Shown: positions 31,892 to 42,853, numbered from the stretch's first letter. The stretch: DNA of 64,000 bases from Allorhodopirellula solitaria (GCF_007859855.1 NZ_SJPK01000017.1:1-64000), one strand, 5' to 3'. Notes: generated from the sequence alone by a model not told the origin. Numbers and translations are program-made.

Positions 31892-32185
31892 TTTCTGCGC
31901 AGTAACTTAAATATTGTACGACCTGCGCAGGGGAGACGGGCGTGGGCCAATGGCTCGGCTCTCGCGGGGGTTGCTCGGCCTCCGGAGGAGTTGCGGACAA
32001 TCGTTGAAACATCATTGCATCGCCGGCTGCTGCGGATCACTCTCGGCGGCGCGTTGTGCTTTTGGGTGTGGTGTTCGGTCTCGGTTGACGCGCGCGATCA
32101 CGCGTATCGTCGCTTCCAGTCACATACTTGGGGATTGCTTTTAGGGGTGCGAATCAGCCCTAATGCGAAAATGGCGGTAATCAAC

Positions 32186-32214
32186 TTCACTTTGGGGTGC
32201 CGGCTGCGTATAGT
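32186..32214 (+). promoter_or_regulatory. Candidate promoter of the beta-oxidation operon
   Basis: TTCACT and TATAGT are separated by exactly 17 nt, with four of six and five of six matches to the sigma-70 consensus. Transcription would begin near 32221, about 160 nt before the first gene. This is the best pair I found in the region; no operator dyad was obvious. Confidence 0.4.
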
Positions 32215-32379
32215 GGAATGTTCGGCCAGTCGGACCTTTGGGGTTCGATCTTCTTTTGCGTTCGCCTTGCTGAGCCACCGCCGATGGAGCGGAACGGGGC
32301 AGCCTTCATGGGACGTCCCGTTCGCCGCGACCTGTCAAGGACGACCCACAAGCCTGACTCTCTGAACAGGAATCGAGTG

Positions 32380-34185
32380 ATGGGTGACGTTCTTCCCGTA
32401 TCCAATGCAGACGCGATCTCACAACCAGCCGGCACCCAGGGCGCCGCCGCAGCCATCGGCGGTTTTCCGAGGACGGGGGAGCTTCCAGCGATCGGCGGCG
32501 TCGGATTGCCAGCGGATTCTGCCAGCGGTGCGGCTGGCGTTGTTAGGGCCATCGAAGACTACCGAGAGCTGCCCGCCTTTGGTTTGGTCCGTCACGCTGC
32601 CGAGGTCATCCCACACCGTGTTGCGGTAATCTATGGGGAACGCAGCTGGACCTATGAGGAGCTCAACTATGACATCGTCCGCTGCGCGGCGTTGTTCCAA
32701 GCCTATGGGATCCAGCCAGGCGACCGCGTTGGCCTATTGTTGCCGAATGTGCCCGAGTTCATTGTCGCGGCGAACGCGATTTGGAGAGCCGGTGCGATCG
32801 CGGTGGCCCTGAGTCCCTTGATGGCGGCGGAGGAGATTGACAAGCTGGTCGATTGCACGGGGTGCCAGGTGATCGTCACGCTCGACATGCTGGCCCACCT
32901 GCTGGCTCCCTGCCAAGGAAAACTAAAACACACGTTTTATGTTTCCATTCGCGAGCATTTGCCAGCCTTGAAACAGATCGGTTATCTCTGGATGCGGGGC
33001 CAGCGATTGGGCACGTGGTCTCTGCCGTCGGACGATGCGCACCATTGGTTGCGCGAAGGGATCGCGGCAACGCAGCGTGAGTGGCAACCTGTGCCGATCG
33101 AACCGCGCAGTGATGTCGCGTACATCTTGCCCACCGGCGGCACGACCGGCGCCCCCAAGGCGGTCGCGCTCAGCCATCAGAACATGGTCGCCAACGCATG
33201 GCAGCAGTTGGAGTGGACGCGTCGTCGGTTCGCTCAAGACACGATGCTCGCGGTGCTGCCGTTTTTCCATAGTTATGGCATGTCGGCGATGGTCATGGGG
33301 GGAGCCGCCATGGGGGCGACCCTGGTCGTCCATCACCGATTCAATGTCCGGCAAGTGATCTCGTTGATGGTGGAGCACCATCCGACGGTACTGCATGCGG
33401 TACCCGCGATGTTGTCGGCCCTGAACGAACGGCTTGACGATTACCCAGCAGACCTGAACTCGCTGGACTGGGTCATTTCTGGTGGAGCCTCTTTGGACGC
33501 CGAAATCGCAGAGACGTTTGCTGCCCACTGCGGGACGTTGGTGGTCGAGGGGTTTGGATTGTCCGAAGCCTCGCCGGTCACGCATGTTGGAGACCTTTTT
33601 AGCGAACCTCGCTACGGCACGATCGGTTTGCCGCTGCCGGAAACTCAGTGCCGGATTGTCGATCCCCGAGGGGGACTCGGTGATCTGGGCTGCGGCGTGG
33701 TCGGGGAACTGATAGTACGCGGACCGCAGGTGATGCTGGGGTATTGGCAGGATCCCGAGCGAACTGCTGCGACGATCGAAAAGGGTTGGTTGCGTACGGG
33801 CGACTTGGCTACCCGCGACCCGAGCGGTTGTTACACGATCGTCGGTCGCAAGAAGGATTTGATCATCACGTCGGGATTCAATGTTTATCCGGTCGAGGTG
33901 GAAGCGGTCCTGCAAGCGGCCCCGGGGGTCGCGGAGGTGGCCGTGATCGGGCAGCCCGATGACCAGCGTGGCGAAATCGTCACCGCCATCATCGTGATGA
34001 AAGCAGGTGCTCAGTGGGATGAGGAGTCGCTGCGCGAGCACTGCCAAGAACACTTGTCCAAACACAAACAGCCGCGGCAGTACGAGCAATCCACCAGGGA
34101 ACTGCCCAAGAACTTTCTCGGCAAGGTTATCCGCCGCAAACTGCGAACGGTGGCAGCGTCGGGGCAACTGGGAGAAGCGTCATGA
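32380..34185 (+). CDS. Long-chain fatty acid-CoA ligase (AMP-binding)
   Basis: A 601-residue acyl-CoA ligase. The AMP-binding core begins near residue 60 (WTYEELNYDIVRCAALF). Motifs are complete: the P-loop YILPTGGTTGAPKAVALSH, GFGLSEASPV, the hinge YTIVGRKKDLIITSGFNVYP, and the catalytic Lys in LPKNFLGKVIRRKL. It activates fatty acids with ATP and CoA. The first 55 or so residues are low-complexity. The start at 32380 follows AGGAA by 8 nt; the frame stays open upstream but without a site. It overlaps the thiolase by ATGA and opens a five-gene beta-oxidation operon. Confidence 0.88.
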   Translation: MGDVLPVSNADAISQPAGTQGAAAAIGGFPRTGELPAIGGVGLPADSASGAAGVVRAIEDYRELPAFGLVRHAAEVIPHRVAVIYGERSWTYEELNYDIVRCAALFQAYGIQPGDRVGLLLPNVPEFIVAANAIWRAGAIAVALSPLMAAEEIDKLVDCTGCQVIVTLDMLAHLLAPCQGKLKHTFYVSIREHLPALKQIGYLWMRGQRLGTWSLPSDDAHHWLREGIAATQREWQPVPIEPRSDVAYILPTGGTTGAPKAVALSHQNMVANAWQQLEWTRRRFAQDTMLAVLPFFHSYGMSAMVMGGAAMGATLVVHHRFNVRQVISLMVEHHPTVLHAVPAMLSALNERLDDYPADLNSLDWVISGGASLDAEIAETFAAHCGTLVVEGFGLSEASPVTHVGDLFSEPRYGTIGLPLPETQCRIVDPRGGLGDLGCGVVGELIVRGPQVMLGYWQDPERTAATIEKGWLRTGDLATRDPSGCYTIVGRKKDLIITSGFNVYPVEVEAVLQAAPGVAEVAVIGQPDDQRGEIVTAIIVMKAGAQWDEESLREHCQEHLSKHKQPRQYEQSTRELPKNFLGKVIRRKLRTVAASGQLGEAS

Positions 34186-35486
34186 GCGAGTCAACGAGCC
34201 GGCGATCCTTCACGCCCGTTGCGATTGTCGACGGCGTGCGAACTCCGTTTGCGAAAGCCTTTGGTGGGCTTGCTCAGGTGACTGCCGTCGAGCTCGGTAG
34301 GATCGCGTTGGAGCAATCCCTGGATCGCTGCGGATTGTCTGCCGAGGCGGTCGACCAAGTGATTTTCGGAAACGTGGCATCGCCGCCCGATGCTGCCAAT
34401 ATTGCGCGTGTGATCTCGTTGAAAGCAGGCGTGCCGCAATCGCGGATCGCCCATACGGTCAATCGCAACTGTGCATCGGGAATGCAATCGCTGATCGCAG
34501 CGTGTACCGCCATCGAACATCAAGGCGCCAACGCAGTTGTTGCGGGCGGCACCGAATCGATGTCTCAGATCCCACTATTGGTGAGCCCGGAGGCGGCTGG
34601 ATTGTGGACGCGACTATCGCGGGCCAAGACGATGATGTCGCGGTTGGCGGTGCTGAAGGATTTTCGCCCCCATCATTTCAAACCGGTTGCTGGGATTGAG
34701 CTGGGGCTGACCGATCCGGTCAGCGGCATGAACATGGGTGAAACGGCCGAGCTGCTCGCTCGCGAATTTGCTGTCTCTCGGAGCGAGCAAGATGAATTTG
34801 CCGCCGCCAGCCACGTCAAAGCGGCCCGGACGCAGGAACAGTGTTTCTTCGCCGGCGAGATCGCTGCTGTGCCGCTGCCTCGCGGTGAGACGATGGACAA
34901 GGACGATGGAATTCGCAGCGGGCAAACGGTCGAGAAACTTGCCAAGCTGCGTCCCATTTTTGACAAAGACGGCACCGTGACGGCGGGCAACAGTTGCCAG
35001 ATCACCGACGGCGCGGCGGCGTTGGTGGTGTCATCGGCCTCGGGGCTTGAGCGATTCTCGCGGCCGCCGCTGGGGTACCTGACCGCCTATGCGATCGCGG
35101 GATGTGACCCCCGGCGTATGGGTCTGGGGCCTGTTTACGCGGTCGCCAAGCTGTTTCGGCAAACCGGCTTCTCGCTGGGAGATTTCGATTTGATCGAGAT
35201 CAACGAGGCCTTCGCGGCCCAGGTCATCGCTTGTCAGCGAGCGATGGCTTCTCAGTCCTTTGCCAAGAAGGAGCTCGGACTCGACAAACCGCTGGGCGAG
35301 TTGCCGATGGACCGGGTCAATATTCACGGGGGGGCGATTGCTTTGGGGCATCCCGTGGGCACAACAGGAACGCGGATGGTGTTGACCCTGCTCCGTTCGC
35401 TCCGTGACCAGCAGAAACACCGGGGGCTCGCCACACTCTGCGTAGGCGGCGGCCAAGGGGTCGCGATTGTCGTCGAAACGCAGTGA
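34182..35486 (+). CDS. fadI: 3-ketoacyl-CoA thiolase
   Basis: A 434-residue thiolase, close in length to FadI. The nucleophile Cys97 lies in VNRNCASGMQSL. The catalytic His is in NIHGGAIALGHPVGTTGTR and the second Cys in LCVGGGQGV. It cleaves 3-ketoacyl-CoA with CoA to give acetyl-CoA. The start overlaps the ligase stop (ATGA) and the next gene begins 22 bp downstream after AGGAGATCGTC. The pairing with a fused hydratase-dehydrogenase supports a role in beta-oxidation over biosynthesis. FadA is the alternative name. Confidence 0.88.
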   Translation: MSESTSRRSFTPVAIVDGVRTPFAKAFGGLAQVTAVELGRIALEQSLDRCGLSAEAVDQVIFGNVASPPDAANIARVISLKAGVPQSRIAHTVNRNCASGMQSLIAACTAIEHQGANAVVAGGTESMSQIPLLVSPEAAGLWTRLSRAKTMMSRLAVLKDFRPHHFKPVAGIELGLTDPVSGMNMGETAELLAREFAVSRSEQDEFAAASHVKAARTQEQCFFAGEIAAVPLPRGETMDKDDGIRSGQTVEKLAKLRPIFDKDGTVTAGNSCQITDGAAALVVSSASGLERFSRPPLGYLTAYAIAGCDPRRMGLGPVYAVAKLFRQTGFSLGDFDLIEINEAFAAQVIACQRAMASQSFAKKELGLDKPLGELPMDRVNIHGGAIALGHPVGTTGTRMVLTLLRSLRDQQKHRGLATLCVGGGQGVAIVVETQ

Positions 35487-35508
35487 TCATTCATTTTAGG
35501 AGATCGTC

Positions 35509-37749
35509 ATGAAGATCGAAGAGAAGGACTACGAAGCATTTCACGTTTCCGTTAACCCGGTGGGTGTGATGACTGTGGCGATCGACGTTCCCCAGCGACC
35601 CATGAATGTGTTCACGCACGTTGTCATGGACGAGCTCGACTCGATTGTGAGCGAAGTTGAATCACGTTCAGATCTGCGTCTGGTTGTCTTCCGCAGCGAG
35701 AAGGAGAGCGGCTTCTTGGCGGGAGCTGACGTTCGGGATGTCGCCGATATCCGCAGCCCATCGCAGGCGGGCCGTTTGATTGATGCGGGGCAACAACTGT
35801 TTCACCGGATCGATCATCTCAAGACACCGACCTTGGTGGTGATTCACGGACCTTGTATGGGAGGTGGTCTGGAATGGGCACTGGCCTGCGACTACCGGAT
35901 CGCCCGTGACAACAGCAGCACGAAGATCGGCCTGCCTGAGATCAAGCTCGGAGTGATCCCGGCGTGGGGTGGCACTCAGCGTTTGCCACGACAGGTGGGA
36001 TTGGTCCAGAGTCTCGGGATGATCTTGCAGGGCAAAGCGGTGTCGGCACATCAAGCTGGCAAGATCGGATTGATCGACCGCGCCCTGTCGCCGGACGACT
36101 GGGAGCATGGAGTCGATCGCTTCATTGACGACGTGTTGCAGGGTAGGGTCCGCACCAAATTGCCACTGCGAAAGCGGGTGGCGAGACTGCTCGAATTCAG
36201 TAAGCCGGGGCGGATGTGGATTCTCCGTTCCGCCCGCGCCAAGATCCGTGACAAGGCCGAACAGTACCCGGCCCTGCCCGCTGCGATTCATGCCATCGAG
36301 ACTGGATTGCAGAAACAGGGTGCGGGGTATGTGACCGAGCGCAGCGAGTTTGTCAAACTGCTGGCCACACCGACCTGCCGTAATCTGCTGAACCTGTTCT
36401 TTGCCCGGGAATCGGCGCGGAATATCAAGACGTGGGCGACGCAGACCGATCGCGCCGACATCCACTTTCATGAGATACGCCGAGTGGGTGTCGTTGGCGC
36501 GGGCGCCATGGGAGCAGGTATCGGCCAGTTCGCTGCCACGCGGGGGTACGACGTGGCTTTTCGTGAGGTCGACGAGTCGGCAGCCCAGCAGGGCCGCACC
36601 CGAGTCGAAAAACTAATGAGCAGCTTTGCCGATCGAAACCGCTTGGACTCCGACCAGCGACGGGAGCTGAACAATCGCATTGTGATGTCGACCGATGACG
36701 ATGCCATCGTACTGTGCGATCTCGTGGTGGAAGCCGCCGTTGAACGCGTGGATGTTAAGCAGCAGATCTTTGCTCGGCTCGATCGGTTGGTCGCCACGGA
36801 CTGCATTCTGGCAACGAATACTTCTTCGCTTTCAGTGGATGCCATCGCGACGGCGACGGACAGTCCTGAGCGGGTCGCGGGACTGCACTTTTTCAATCCG
36901 GTGCATCGGATGGAGTTGGTCGAGGTGGTGCGGGGAGAACGCACCAACGACGATACGATCACGCGATTGGTTGCATTTGTCCGCTCACTCGGCAAGACAC
37001 CGATCGTGACCAAGGACGCTCCTGGGTTCCTTGTCAACCGAATCCTATTTCCATATCTCGGAGAGGCGATTCTGATGTCTCGCGAGGGCTACCCAGCGAC
37101 GGAGATCGATCGGGAGTTGCGTCAGTTTGGGATGCCGATGGGGCCGCTGGAACTCGTCGATCAGGTGGGCGTGGATGTTGCCAAACACGTTGCGATGTCG
37201 CTAGGTGGCGTGATCACAGGGCTCGATGCTTCTGTCGACGAGCTAACGGAAATGGTCCAACGGGGTGACCTGGGAAAGAAATCAGGCAGTGGATTCTATC
37301 AGTATCGCGATGGGAAGGCCGAGCCAGCGGATGCCCGGTCTCACTCACAGGCGGTTGCCTCGCAACCGGGTGATGGTTTTTCCGACGATGGTCTCACTGC
37401 GATCCAGCGACGGTTGGTTTACCCCATGCTGCGTGAGGCGGTGCTCTGCAAAGAACAGGAGATCGTTCGAGAGGACTGGATGGTCGATCTCGGCATGGTG
37501 CTCGCAACCGGTTTTGCACCGCACCGAGGCGGTCCTTTACGCGTGATCGATGGAGTTGGCGCCCGCGTGGTACACGAGAATTTGAAACGCTTGCAGGTCG
37601 CCTTCGGGAAGCGATTCGCACCACCCCATACGATCGCCGCAATGGCCGAGACGGACCAGCGTTTTTATGTTCGAGAGTGTACCGAGGCGGATGCCTCGAA
37701 ACAGGCGGTTCGCCCTGACGAGTCCTCTTCCCCTAGGAGCCCACGATGA
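35509..37749 (+). CDS. fadJ: FadJ-type enoyl-CoA hydratase / 3-hydroxyacyl-CoA dehydrogenase
   Basis: A 746-residue fusion enzyme. Residues about 10-200 are an enoyl-CoA hydratase ([11 protein letters not shown] oxyanion region, [15 protein letters not shown], and [21 protein letters not shown] with the second catalytic Glu). Residues about 320-500 are the NAD domain ([17 protein letters not shown]). The C-terminal dehydrogenase domains follow ([14 protein letters not shown] and [18 protein letters not shown]). It performs hydration and oxidation, the middle two steps of the cycle. A good ribosome binding site (TTAGGAGATCGTC) precedes the ATG. It overlaps the next gene by ATGA. Confidence 0.9.
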   Translation: MKIEEKDYEAFHVSVNPVGVMTVAIDVPQRPMNVFTHVVMDELDSIVSEVESRSDLRLVVFRSEKESGFLAGADVRDVADIRSPSQAGRLIDAGQQLFHRIDHLKTPTLVVIHGPCMGGGLEWALACDYRIARDNSSTKIGLPEIKLGVIPAWGGTQRLPRQVGLVQSLGMILQGKAVSAHQAGKIGLIDRALSPDDWEHGVDRFIDDVLQGRVRTKLPLRKRVARLLEFSKPGRMWILRSARAKIRDKAEQYPALPAAIHAIETGLQKQGAGYVTERSEFVKLLATPTCRNLLNLFFARESARNIKTWATQTDRADIHFHEIRRVGVVGAGAMGAGIGQFAATRGYDVAFREVDESAAQQGRTRVEKLMSSFADRNRLDSDQRRELNNRIVMSTDDDAIVLCDLVVEAAVERVDVKQQIFARLDRLVATDCILATNTSSLSVDAIATATDSPERVAGLHFFNPVHRMELVEVVRGERTNDDTITRLVAFVRSLGKTPIVTKDAPGFLVNRILFPYLGEAILMSREGYPATEIDRELRQFGMPMGPLELVDQVGVDVAKHVAMSLGGVITGLDASVDELTEMVQRGDLGKKSGSGFYQYRDGKAEPADARSHSQAVASQPGDGFSDDGLTAIQRRLVYPMLREAVLCKEQEIVREDWMVDLGMVLATGFAPHRGGPLRVIDGVGARVVHENLKRLQVAFGKRFAPPHTIAAMAETDQRFYVRECTEADASKQAVRPDESSSPRSPR

Positions 37750-39776
37750 GTATCGATTTTCGCAGCAAGCCATCGGCGGAGTCGACTGCCTCCGCTCCCG
37801 CTGGAACCGAGACCCCGTGTTCGGAGAAGCCAGGTTCAGGCAAGCCAGGTTCAGGCAAGCCAGGTTCAGAGAAGCCAGTGAAGAAAGACTCGTTTGCCGA
37901 GGTCGCTCTGAGATTGGGTGGCGCTTCGGCCGATGAAGCCAAACGCACGGGCGTTCTCGATACGGCTGATGATGAAGTCGAGTCGCTCTTTGCGCCTCGT
38001 TACCAAACCGTCAATAGCCCGGTGCATCGGGCGGTGTGGGAGAAACAAAATGATACCGCTCTGTTTGCATCCGATCCGCTGCACCCATCCCCCACTGTAT
38101 CGCTCGTTGTCGACCAGTCTTTGACCATCGTTCGCAAACATCGCAATGAAGGCACCCTGTTCGGTGTCGACGGAAAAATTACCAGCAGGGTTCTGGCTGA
38201 GTTGGGCTCGGTTGGCTACTGGGGTCTGTTGGTGGATCGCCAGTACGGCGGCAGTGGCGCGACGATGCGAGAATTTGCCGACATGATCACACGCATGGCC
38301 ACGATCGATCCCACCGTCGCGGGGCTGGCGTCGGTTCATGGCTGTATCGGCGCGGTCGACCCAGTTCGCTCGTTCGGCAACGAGGAACAGAAAACGCGAT
38401 TTCTACCCAAGCTTGCTGACGGGCGAACTCTCTCTGCGTTCGCGCTCACCGAACCCGGTGCCGGTAGCGACCTGACGGCGTTGCGGACGACGGCCGTTCT
38501 CGACGGTGACGAATACGTCGTCAACGGCGAAAAACTTTTCATCACCAACGCTATCCCAGGGCGGACGATCGGATTGGTCTGCAAAATTGAGGGTGAGCCG
38601 AGTGCCTTGATTGTCGATTTGCCTCGCGAAACGGACGAGTCGTTTTCGATACGTGAGTACCAAATTTACGCGCTGCAACGAGCTCACAACAACGGTTTGG
38701 TTTTTCGTGATTTCCGTGTTCCCAAGGAGAATCGCCTCGAACCCAATCACGGGGATGGACTAACGATTGCCTACCATGGTCTGAACTTGGGACGCGTGTC
38801 GCTCTGCGCGAATGCTGCTGGGGCGATGCGGTGGATGCTTGCTGAGATGTTGCCATGGGCGGCGTACCGGGAAACCTATGGACTGCCGATTGAGCGGCGA
38901 GAGTTGGTCCGCCGTCGCGTTGGCCGGCTGGCGGGAATGATTGTCGCCTGTGATGCGCTTTCGGCCTGGTGTTCGGGACTGCTCGACCAAGGGTACCGGG
39001 GAGAAATGGAGTGCATCATCGCTAAGATTTTCGGCAGTGAGATGCAGAAGGAAGCAGCGATTGAATTGTTCATGAAAACGCATGGCGGACGATCGTTCCT
39101 GCAAGGTCACCTGTTCGGTGATAACGTCCACGATTTCCTCGCACCCTGTATCTACGAGGGCGAGGGCGAGATGCTAGGCATGGCGTTCTTCAAATCGATG
39201 GTCAAACATCACGGCAAAGAGTTCTTTGAACCGATCGGTCAGACGCTCCATGAGTTGGGCGTGAAGTCACCCAATCCACTTAACCCGACCCACGTCTGGG
39301 CATTACGCCATCCGATGGCGAAATACGCCCACTGGTCACTGGGACAATGGCTGCGACCGGCGCACTGGACCCATGATCGCCTGGCCGACTCTGATCTGCA
39401 GGGACACGTTGAGTTTGCACGGCGGTATCTATCCGCGAGCGGTAAGGAGGTCAGTGCGACGATGCGCAAGTATCAGTTGAAACTCGCCGATCGTCAGTGC
39501 CGGATGTCTGCCCTGTCGCTCGACATTCAATCCGCCGTGGTGATGTTGGTCACGAGTCTGTATGCCGGTCGCAGTGAAGATGCCACTACCCGAGCGGCGG
39601 GCGACACGATCTGCCGCGAGCTGCGACGGAAAATGGAAGGCGGCCGAGCGACGGATGACGAATTTCGACGGGCCACGCAGCTCGGTGCCACGATCAGCAA
39701 GCAGGGGTGGTCAGCGCTCGAAGGTGTGCAAGCAGGAAAGATCCTGATGCCCTATAAGGAAGACTCGGCCGCATGA
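37746..39776 (+). CDS. Acyl-CoA dehydrogenase
   Basis: A 676-residue acyl-CoA dehydrogenase, longer than the usual 380-residue form and similar in size to the very-long-chain type. The N-terminal linker contains [16 protein letters not shown], coded by 15-bp tandem repeats. The middle domain has [19 protein letters not shown] and the substrate loop. The catalytic Glu region is [14 protein letters not shown]. An additional helical C-terminal domain follows, as in VLCAD. It introduces the 2,3 double bond with FAD, the first step of the cycle. The start overlaps the fadJ stop (ATGA). Confidence 0.88.
   Translation: MSIDFRSKPSAESTASAPAGTETPCSEKPGSGKPGSGKPGSEKPVKKDSFAEVALRLGGASADEAKRTGVLDTADDEVESLFAPRYQTVNSPVHRAVWEKQNDTALFASDPLHPSPTVSLVVDQSLTIVRKHRNEGTLFGVDGKITSRVLAELGSVGYWGLLVDRQYGGSGATMREFADMITRMATIDPTVAGLASVHGCIGAVDPVRSFGNEEQKTRFLPKLADGRTLSAFALTEPGAGSDLTALRTTAVLDGDEYVVNGEKLFITNAIPGRTIGLVCKIEGEPSALIVDLPRETDESFSIREYQIYALQRAHNNGLVFRDFRVPKENRLEPNHGDGLTIAYHGLNLGRVSLCANAAGAMRWMLAEMLPWAAYRETYGLPIERRELVRRRVGRLAGMIVACDALSAWCSGLLDQGYRGEMECIIAKIFGSEMQKEAAIELFMKTHGGRSFLQGHLFGDNVHDFLAPCIYEGEGEMLGMAFFKSMVKHHGKEFFEPIGQTLHELGVKSPNPLNPTHVWALRHPMAKYAHWSLGQWLRPAHWTHDRLADSDLQGHVEFARRYLSASGKEVSATMRKYQLKLADRQCRMSALSLDIQSAVVMLVTSLYAGRSEDATTRAAGDTICRELRRKMEGGRATDDEFRRATQLGATISKQGWSALEGVQAGKILMPYKEDSAA
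37828..37880. repeat. In-frame 15-bp tandem repeat in the dehydrogenase linker
   Basis: About three and a half copies of the unit CCAGGTTCAGGCAAG, coding for the pentapeptide PGSGK. The period is a multiple of three, so gain or loss of a unit would change the linker length without a frameshift. Confidence 0.75.
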
Positions 39777-40750
39777 AGTTTCGAGACCTGATTGCGTTTC
39801 TACCACCTTCGAAGCCGCTACCACGTCGCGAGCGTTCTGCGGTCGTTGCCTTGGGTGGGGGTGGCGCGAGGGGACTGGCGCACCTCGGTGCGGTCGAGGC
39901 GATCATGCAAACAGAGGTCTCTCCCCATCGCTTCGTCGGGGTCAGTATCGGTGCGTTGATCGGAGCGATGTGTGCGATCGACACCAATATCCGCCGTATC
40001 CAATCCCGCGTGACGGGATTCTTGACGTCGCCTGAATTCCGACGTCATCAAAGCCAGTTGTTCGGCTCGACTGGGGTGAATGACGAGTATCCTTCCACGG
40101 GCATTGTCGCTTGGTATGAGCGCGCCAGGTACCTCTATTCGGCTCACCGCCGCTTGACGCGTGCTGTCACGCAGCAGTCGCTCATGCCAGCTGCGATCCT
40201 GACCACGTCCATCGCCGAGTTGGTTCCCGATATTGAATTCTCCGACTTGACGACTCCTCTGAGTATCGTCGCTGCGGATCTACGCAGTGGGCACTGCGTG
40301 GTGATGGAATCGGGGTCACTGCGCAGCGCCATTGAGGCATCGATGGCGCTGCCCGGGATCTTTCCTCCCGTGGAACGCGATGGGATGTTGTTATGCGATG
40401 TCGGTGTGGTGGATTCGATCCCCAGCACGGTGGCGAGTGCGTATGCGACGGACCTGACCATTGCCGTGGACATTGGACAGCACAACGCACGGATCGAGAG
40501 TTTTGACACAGCCCTGGACGTGATGATGCGGGTTCAAGACATCGGCGAACAGATTCTCCGCCGCGAGAAGTCTCAGTGGGCCGACATCCATATTCGTCCC
40601 GATCTTGCGGAGGTTGCTTGGTTCGATTTTCGCAACCCTGAACGGCTGATCGATCGGGGGCGTGCGGCGGCCTGGGAACAACTCGCCCGCCACCGATTCC
40701 GCCGCGTCGAGGACATGCCAGCCGAGCGATCCAATGCCCTATGTGGGTGA
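39773..40750 (+). CDS. Patatin-like phospholipase (RssA/YchK type)
   Basis: A 325-residue patatin-fold hydrolase. The oxyanion loop is [14 protein letters not shown] (about 26-39). The nucleophile Ser lies in [10 protein letters not shown]. The catalytic Asp is in [12 protein letters not shown], where the usual DG(G/A) reads DVG. No signal peptide is seen. It overlaps the dehydrogenase by ATGA and ends the operon, so it probably supplies or edits acyl chains for the beta-oxidation enzymes. Substrate and cellular location are not shown by the sequence. Confidence 0.85.
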   Translation: MKFRDLIAFLPPSKPLPRRERSAVVALGGGGARGLAHLGAVEAIMQTEVSPHRFVGVSIGALIGAMCAIDTNIRRIQSRVTGFLTSPEFRRHQSQLFGSTGVNDEYPSTGIVAWYERARYLYSAHRRLTRAVTQQSLMPAAILTTSIAELVPDIEFSDLTTPLSIVAADLRSGHCVVMESGSLRSAIEASMALPGIFPPVERDGMLLCDVGVVDSIPSTVASAYATDLTIAVDIGQHNARIESFDTALDVMMRVQDIGEQILRREKSQWADIHIRPDLAEVAWFDFRNPERLIDRGRAAAWEQLARHRFRRVEDMPAERSNALCG

Positions 40751-40767
40751 CGTGTCCGTTCGGGCAC
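40751..40767 (+). terminator. Hairpin directly after the fad operon
   Basis: Right after the patatin stop, CGTGTCC-GTTC-GGGCACA can form a short stem with one G-U pair and a four-base loop. A second stem, GCACACGG (40788-40795) with CCGTGTGC (40815-40822), follows. Neither has a clear U-tract, so termination here is only likely. Confidence 0.35.
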
Positions 40768-40879
40768 ATGCCTGCTGGAGCGATATCGCACACGGCTAGC
40801 GTGATTGACTACAACCGTGTGCTTGTCACACGCTGAAGCGACGCAGGGATATGAGTAACCCGCGGCATCGCTACGCGTT

Positions 40880-41345
40880 CCTCTGTCAGCTTGTCTGACA
40901 GAAAGCCAAGCCGATACACTTTGCTCTCAAGCGGGGCATGCCCACTTGGGAGCGGGTTGAACGTTCCGTTGTTTTAATCACAAAACGGGGATTCCTGTTA
41001 GGCAAGCCGAAAGGAGATTTGGTTTTGTCGGGAATCAACAGCTCGTCGCCTCCTGTCCTTTGACCACCAGTTTTCCTTTTCCGGAGGCGTTTTAGAGGAT
41101 ATCTGGTGGTTTGAGCGGAGCAAACACCACCGGAACAGCTGCCAAACGCAAGGATCAATCCCGAATGCGGGTGAAGATCACTCACGACGAGGTCTGCGAC
41201 CCACTCCGGGGTCGACGCTCCATCTTCAACAAAATATCGTAGGTGGCGCTGCGCTGACCTACGGCTATTTTCTATCATCCCTTCGGGATACTTATGGGTG
41301 ACGACCAGCTCGTCGCCTCGTTCACCACTTATTGATCGCGTGGTG
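40880..41345. repeat. Cluster of dispersed hairpin repeats
   Basis: A 640-bp gene-free gap filled by repeat modules. 40975-41060 resembles the block upstream of arsA. 41065-41135 is the GGTGGTTTGAGCGGAGCAAA hairpin module in reverse orientation. 41185-41340 holds, in plus orientation, GGTCTGCGACCCACTCCGGG, TAGGTGGCGCTGCGCTGACC, CGGCTATTTTC and the right end CACCACTTATTGATCGCG. A long minus-strand frame across this gap has no domain and is taken as chance. Confidence 0.65.
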
Positions 41346-41389
41346 CTACGATCACCGATTTTCAACCCATTTCCGAGCTCTACCCTGCA

Positions 41390-42853
41390 ATGAATTCCCG
41401 ATTCTGTTTCTGCGTTCTCATGATCGCAATCACCGTCTCTGTATTTCGCTCTGCCGAGGCGGAGTCTCAGCCGCCCAATCTCCTGATCTTGCTCGCCGAC
41501 GACATGGGGTATGGTGATCTTGGTTGCACCCATAGCGATCATTTGCGGACTCCGAACATCGATGCGTTGGCGGAATCCGGGGTGATCTGTAGCGCCGCCT
41601 ATGTCACCAGTTCGGTGTGTTCGCCGTCCCGGGCGGGATTGATGACCGGTCGCGACCCGCGACGGTTCGGCTATGAATCGAATTTGAACCAATCCGCGTC
41701 CGGCTATGGCACGCGGCCCGAACTCCTCGGGCTGGCCCCGACCGAGCACACGATCGGCGATCAACTGCATAGTGCTGGGTACGAGACCGCTTTGGTCGGA
41801 AAATGGCACCTTGGCGGGGGGCCTGGTTTTCATCCCAACCGGCGCGGCTTTGACTACTTCTGCGGGATGATTGTTGGGCATCACGATTACTTTCCTGATC
41901 CACAAAAGAACAAGCTCGAGCGGAATGGAGCGCCGCTCGAAGAGTTCAGCAGTCCTTACTTGACGGATTTTTTCACAGATGAAGGCATTGACTGGATCCA
42001 ACAGCGAGAAGGCGAGGAGGGAACCCAGCGGAAACCGTGGATGTTGATGATGTCCTACAACGCTCCGCATACACCGATGCAGGCTCGGGAGGATGATCTC
42101 GCGCGATTCGAACATATCGAGAACCCTCGCCGGCGTACCTACGCAGCCATGGTATGGGCGCTTGATCGTGGCATCGGCCGGATTGTCGAGCATTTGAAGT
42201 CGACCGGCCAATACGAAAACACGCTCGTCGTATTCTTTTCTGACAACGGTGGTGCCACCAACAACGCCAGTTGGAACGGGCCCTACTCGGGAGCCAAGGG
42301 GTCGCTTCGTGAAGGCGGTGTCCGGATTCCCATGATTTGGTCTTGGCCGGGCCATTTGCCATCAGAGAGTACGCATCGGGGCGTCGTTTCGAGTCTCGAT
42401 GTGTTGCCAACGTTCATGGCGGCGGCGGGGCAGGAATTGCTCCCTTTGAATGATCCGCCCTCGCATGAGGACGCGAGAAATCGACGTCGAGGTATCCGGC
42501 AATACGGTGCCTATGACGGGATCAATCTGTTGCCACAACTTGCTGGCGAGCAACCTGCTGCTCATCGCACGCTGTTTTGGCGTCTGCAAGGTCAGACGGC
42601 CGTTCGCGACGGCGAGGACAAACTGATTTCACTGTCACACCGCCCGGCTGAGATGTTTCAGGTGGATGTGGACGCCGCCGAGGCCGACGATCTCTCCCGC
42701 GAGTCACCTGAGCGATTTGAAGAACTCTACCGGAAACTCGGAGAGTGGGAGGTTTCGCTACCCACGGTACCGCTCTGGGGATCGTCTCCATTTTGGTCCG
42801 GCGAAAGCGCCGGAATATACGACTCCTGGCAACCCCGACCCGAGCCGGAATGA
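41390..42853 (+). CDS. Secreted arylsulfatase
   Basis: A 487-residue sulfatase with a signal peptide (FCVLMIAITVSVFRSAEA). The canonical formylglycine motif is Cys77-S-P-S-Arg81 in SSVCSPSRAGLMTGR. The metal site includes NLLILLADDMGYGDLG at the start and VVFFSDNGGATNN later, and the substrate region has VGKWHLGG. It cleaves sulfate esters in the periplasm or outside the cell, typically on algal polysaccharides in this group. It needs a formylglycine-generating enzyme, which is not in the window. Its 3' end overlaps the opposing membrane-protein gene by 127 bp. Confidence 0.92.
   Translation: MNSRFCFCVLMIAITVSVFRSAEAESQPPNLLILLADDMGYGDLGCTHSDHLRTPNIDALAESGVICSAAYVTSSVCSPSRAGLMTGRDPRRFGYESNLNQSASGYGTRPELLGLAPTEHTIGDQLHSAGYETALVGKWHLGGGPGFHPNRRGFDYFCGMIVGHHDYFPDPQKNKLERNGAPLEEFSSPYLTDFFTDEGIDWIQQREGEEGTQRKPWMLMMSYNAPHTPMQAREDDLARFEHIENPRRRTYAAMVWALDRGIGRIVEHLKSTGQYENTLVVFFSDNGGATNNASWNGPYSGAKGSLREGGVRIPMIWSWPGHLPSESTHRGVVSSLDVLPTFMAAAGQELLPLNDPPSHEDARNRRRGIRQYGAYDGINLLPQLAGEQPAAHRTLFWRLQGQTAVRDGEDKLISLSHRPAEMFQVDVDAAEADDLSRESPERFEELYRKLGEWEVSLPTVPLWGSSPFWSGESAGIYDSWQPRPEPE

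Noticed and set aside
40886-42355. Minus-strand frame of 489 codons across the repeat cluster and the sulfatase
   Set aside because: It lies antisense to a clear sulfatase with signal peptide and CSPSR motif, has no domain, and part of it only translates the dispersed repeat.
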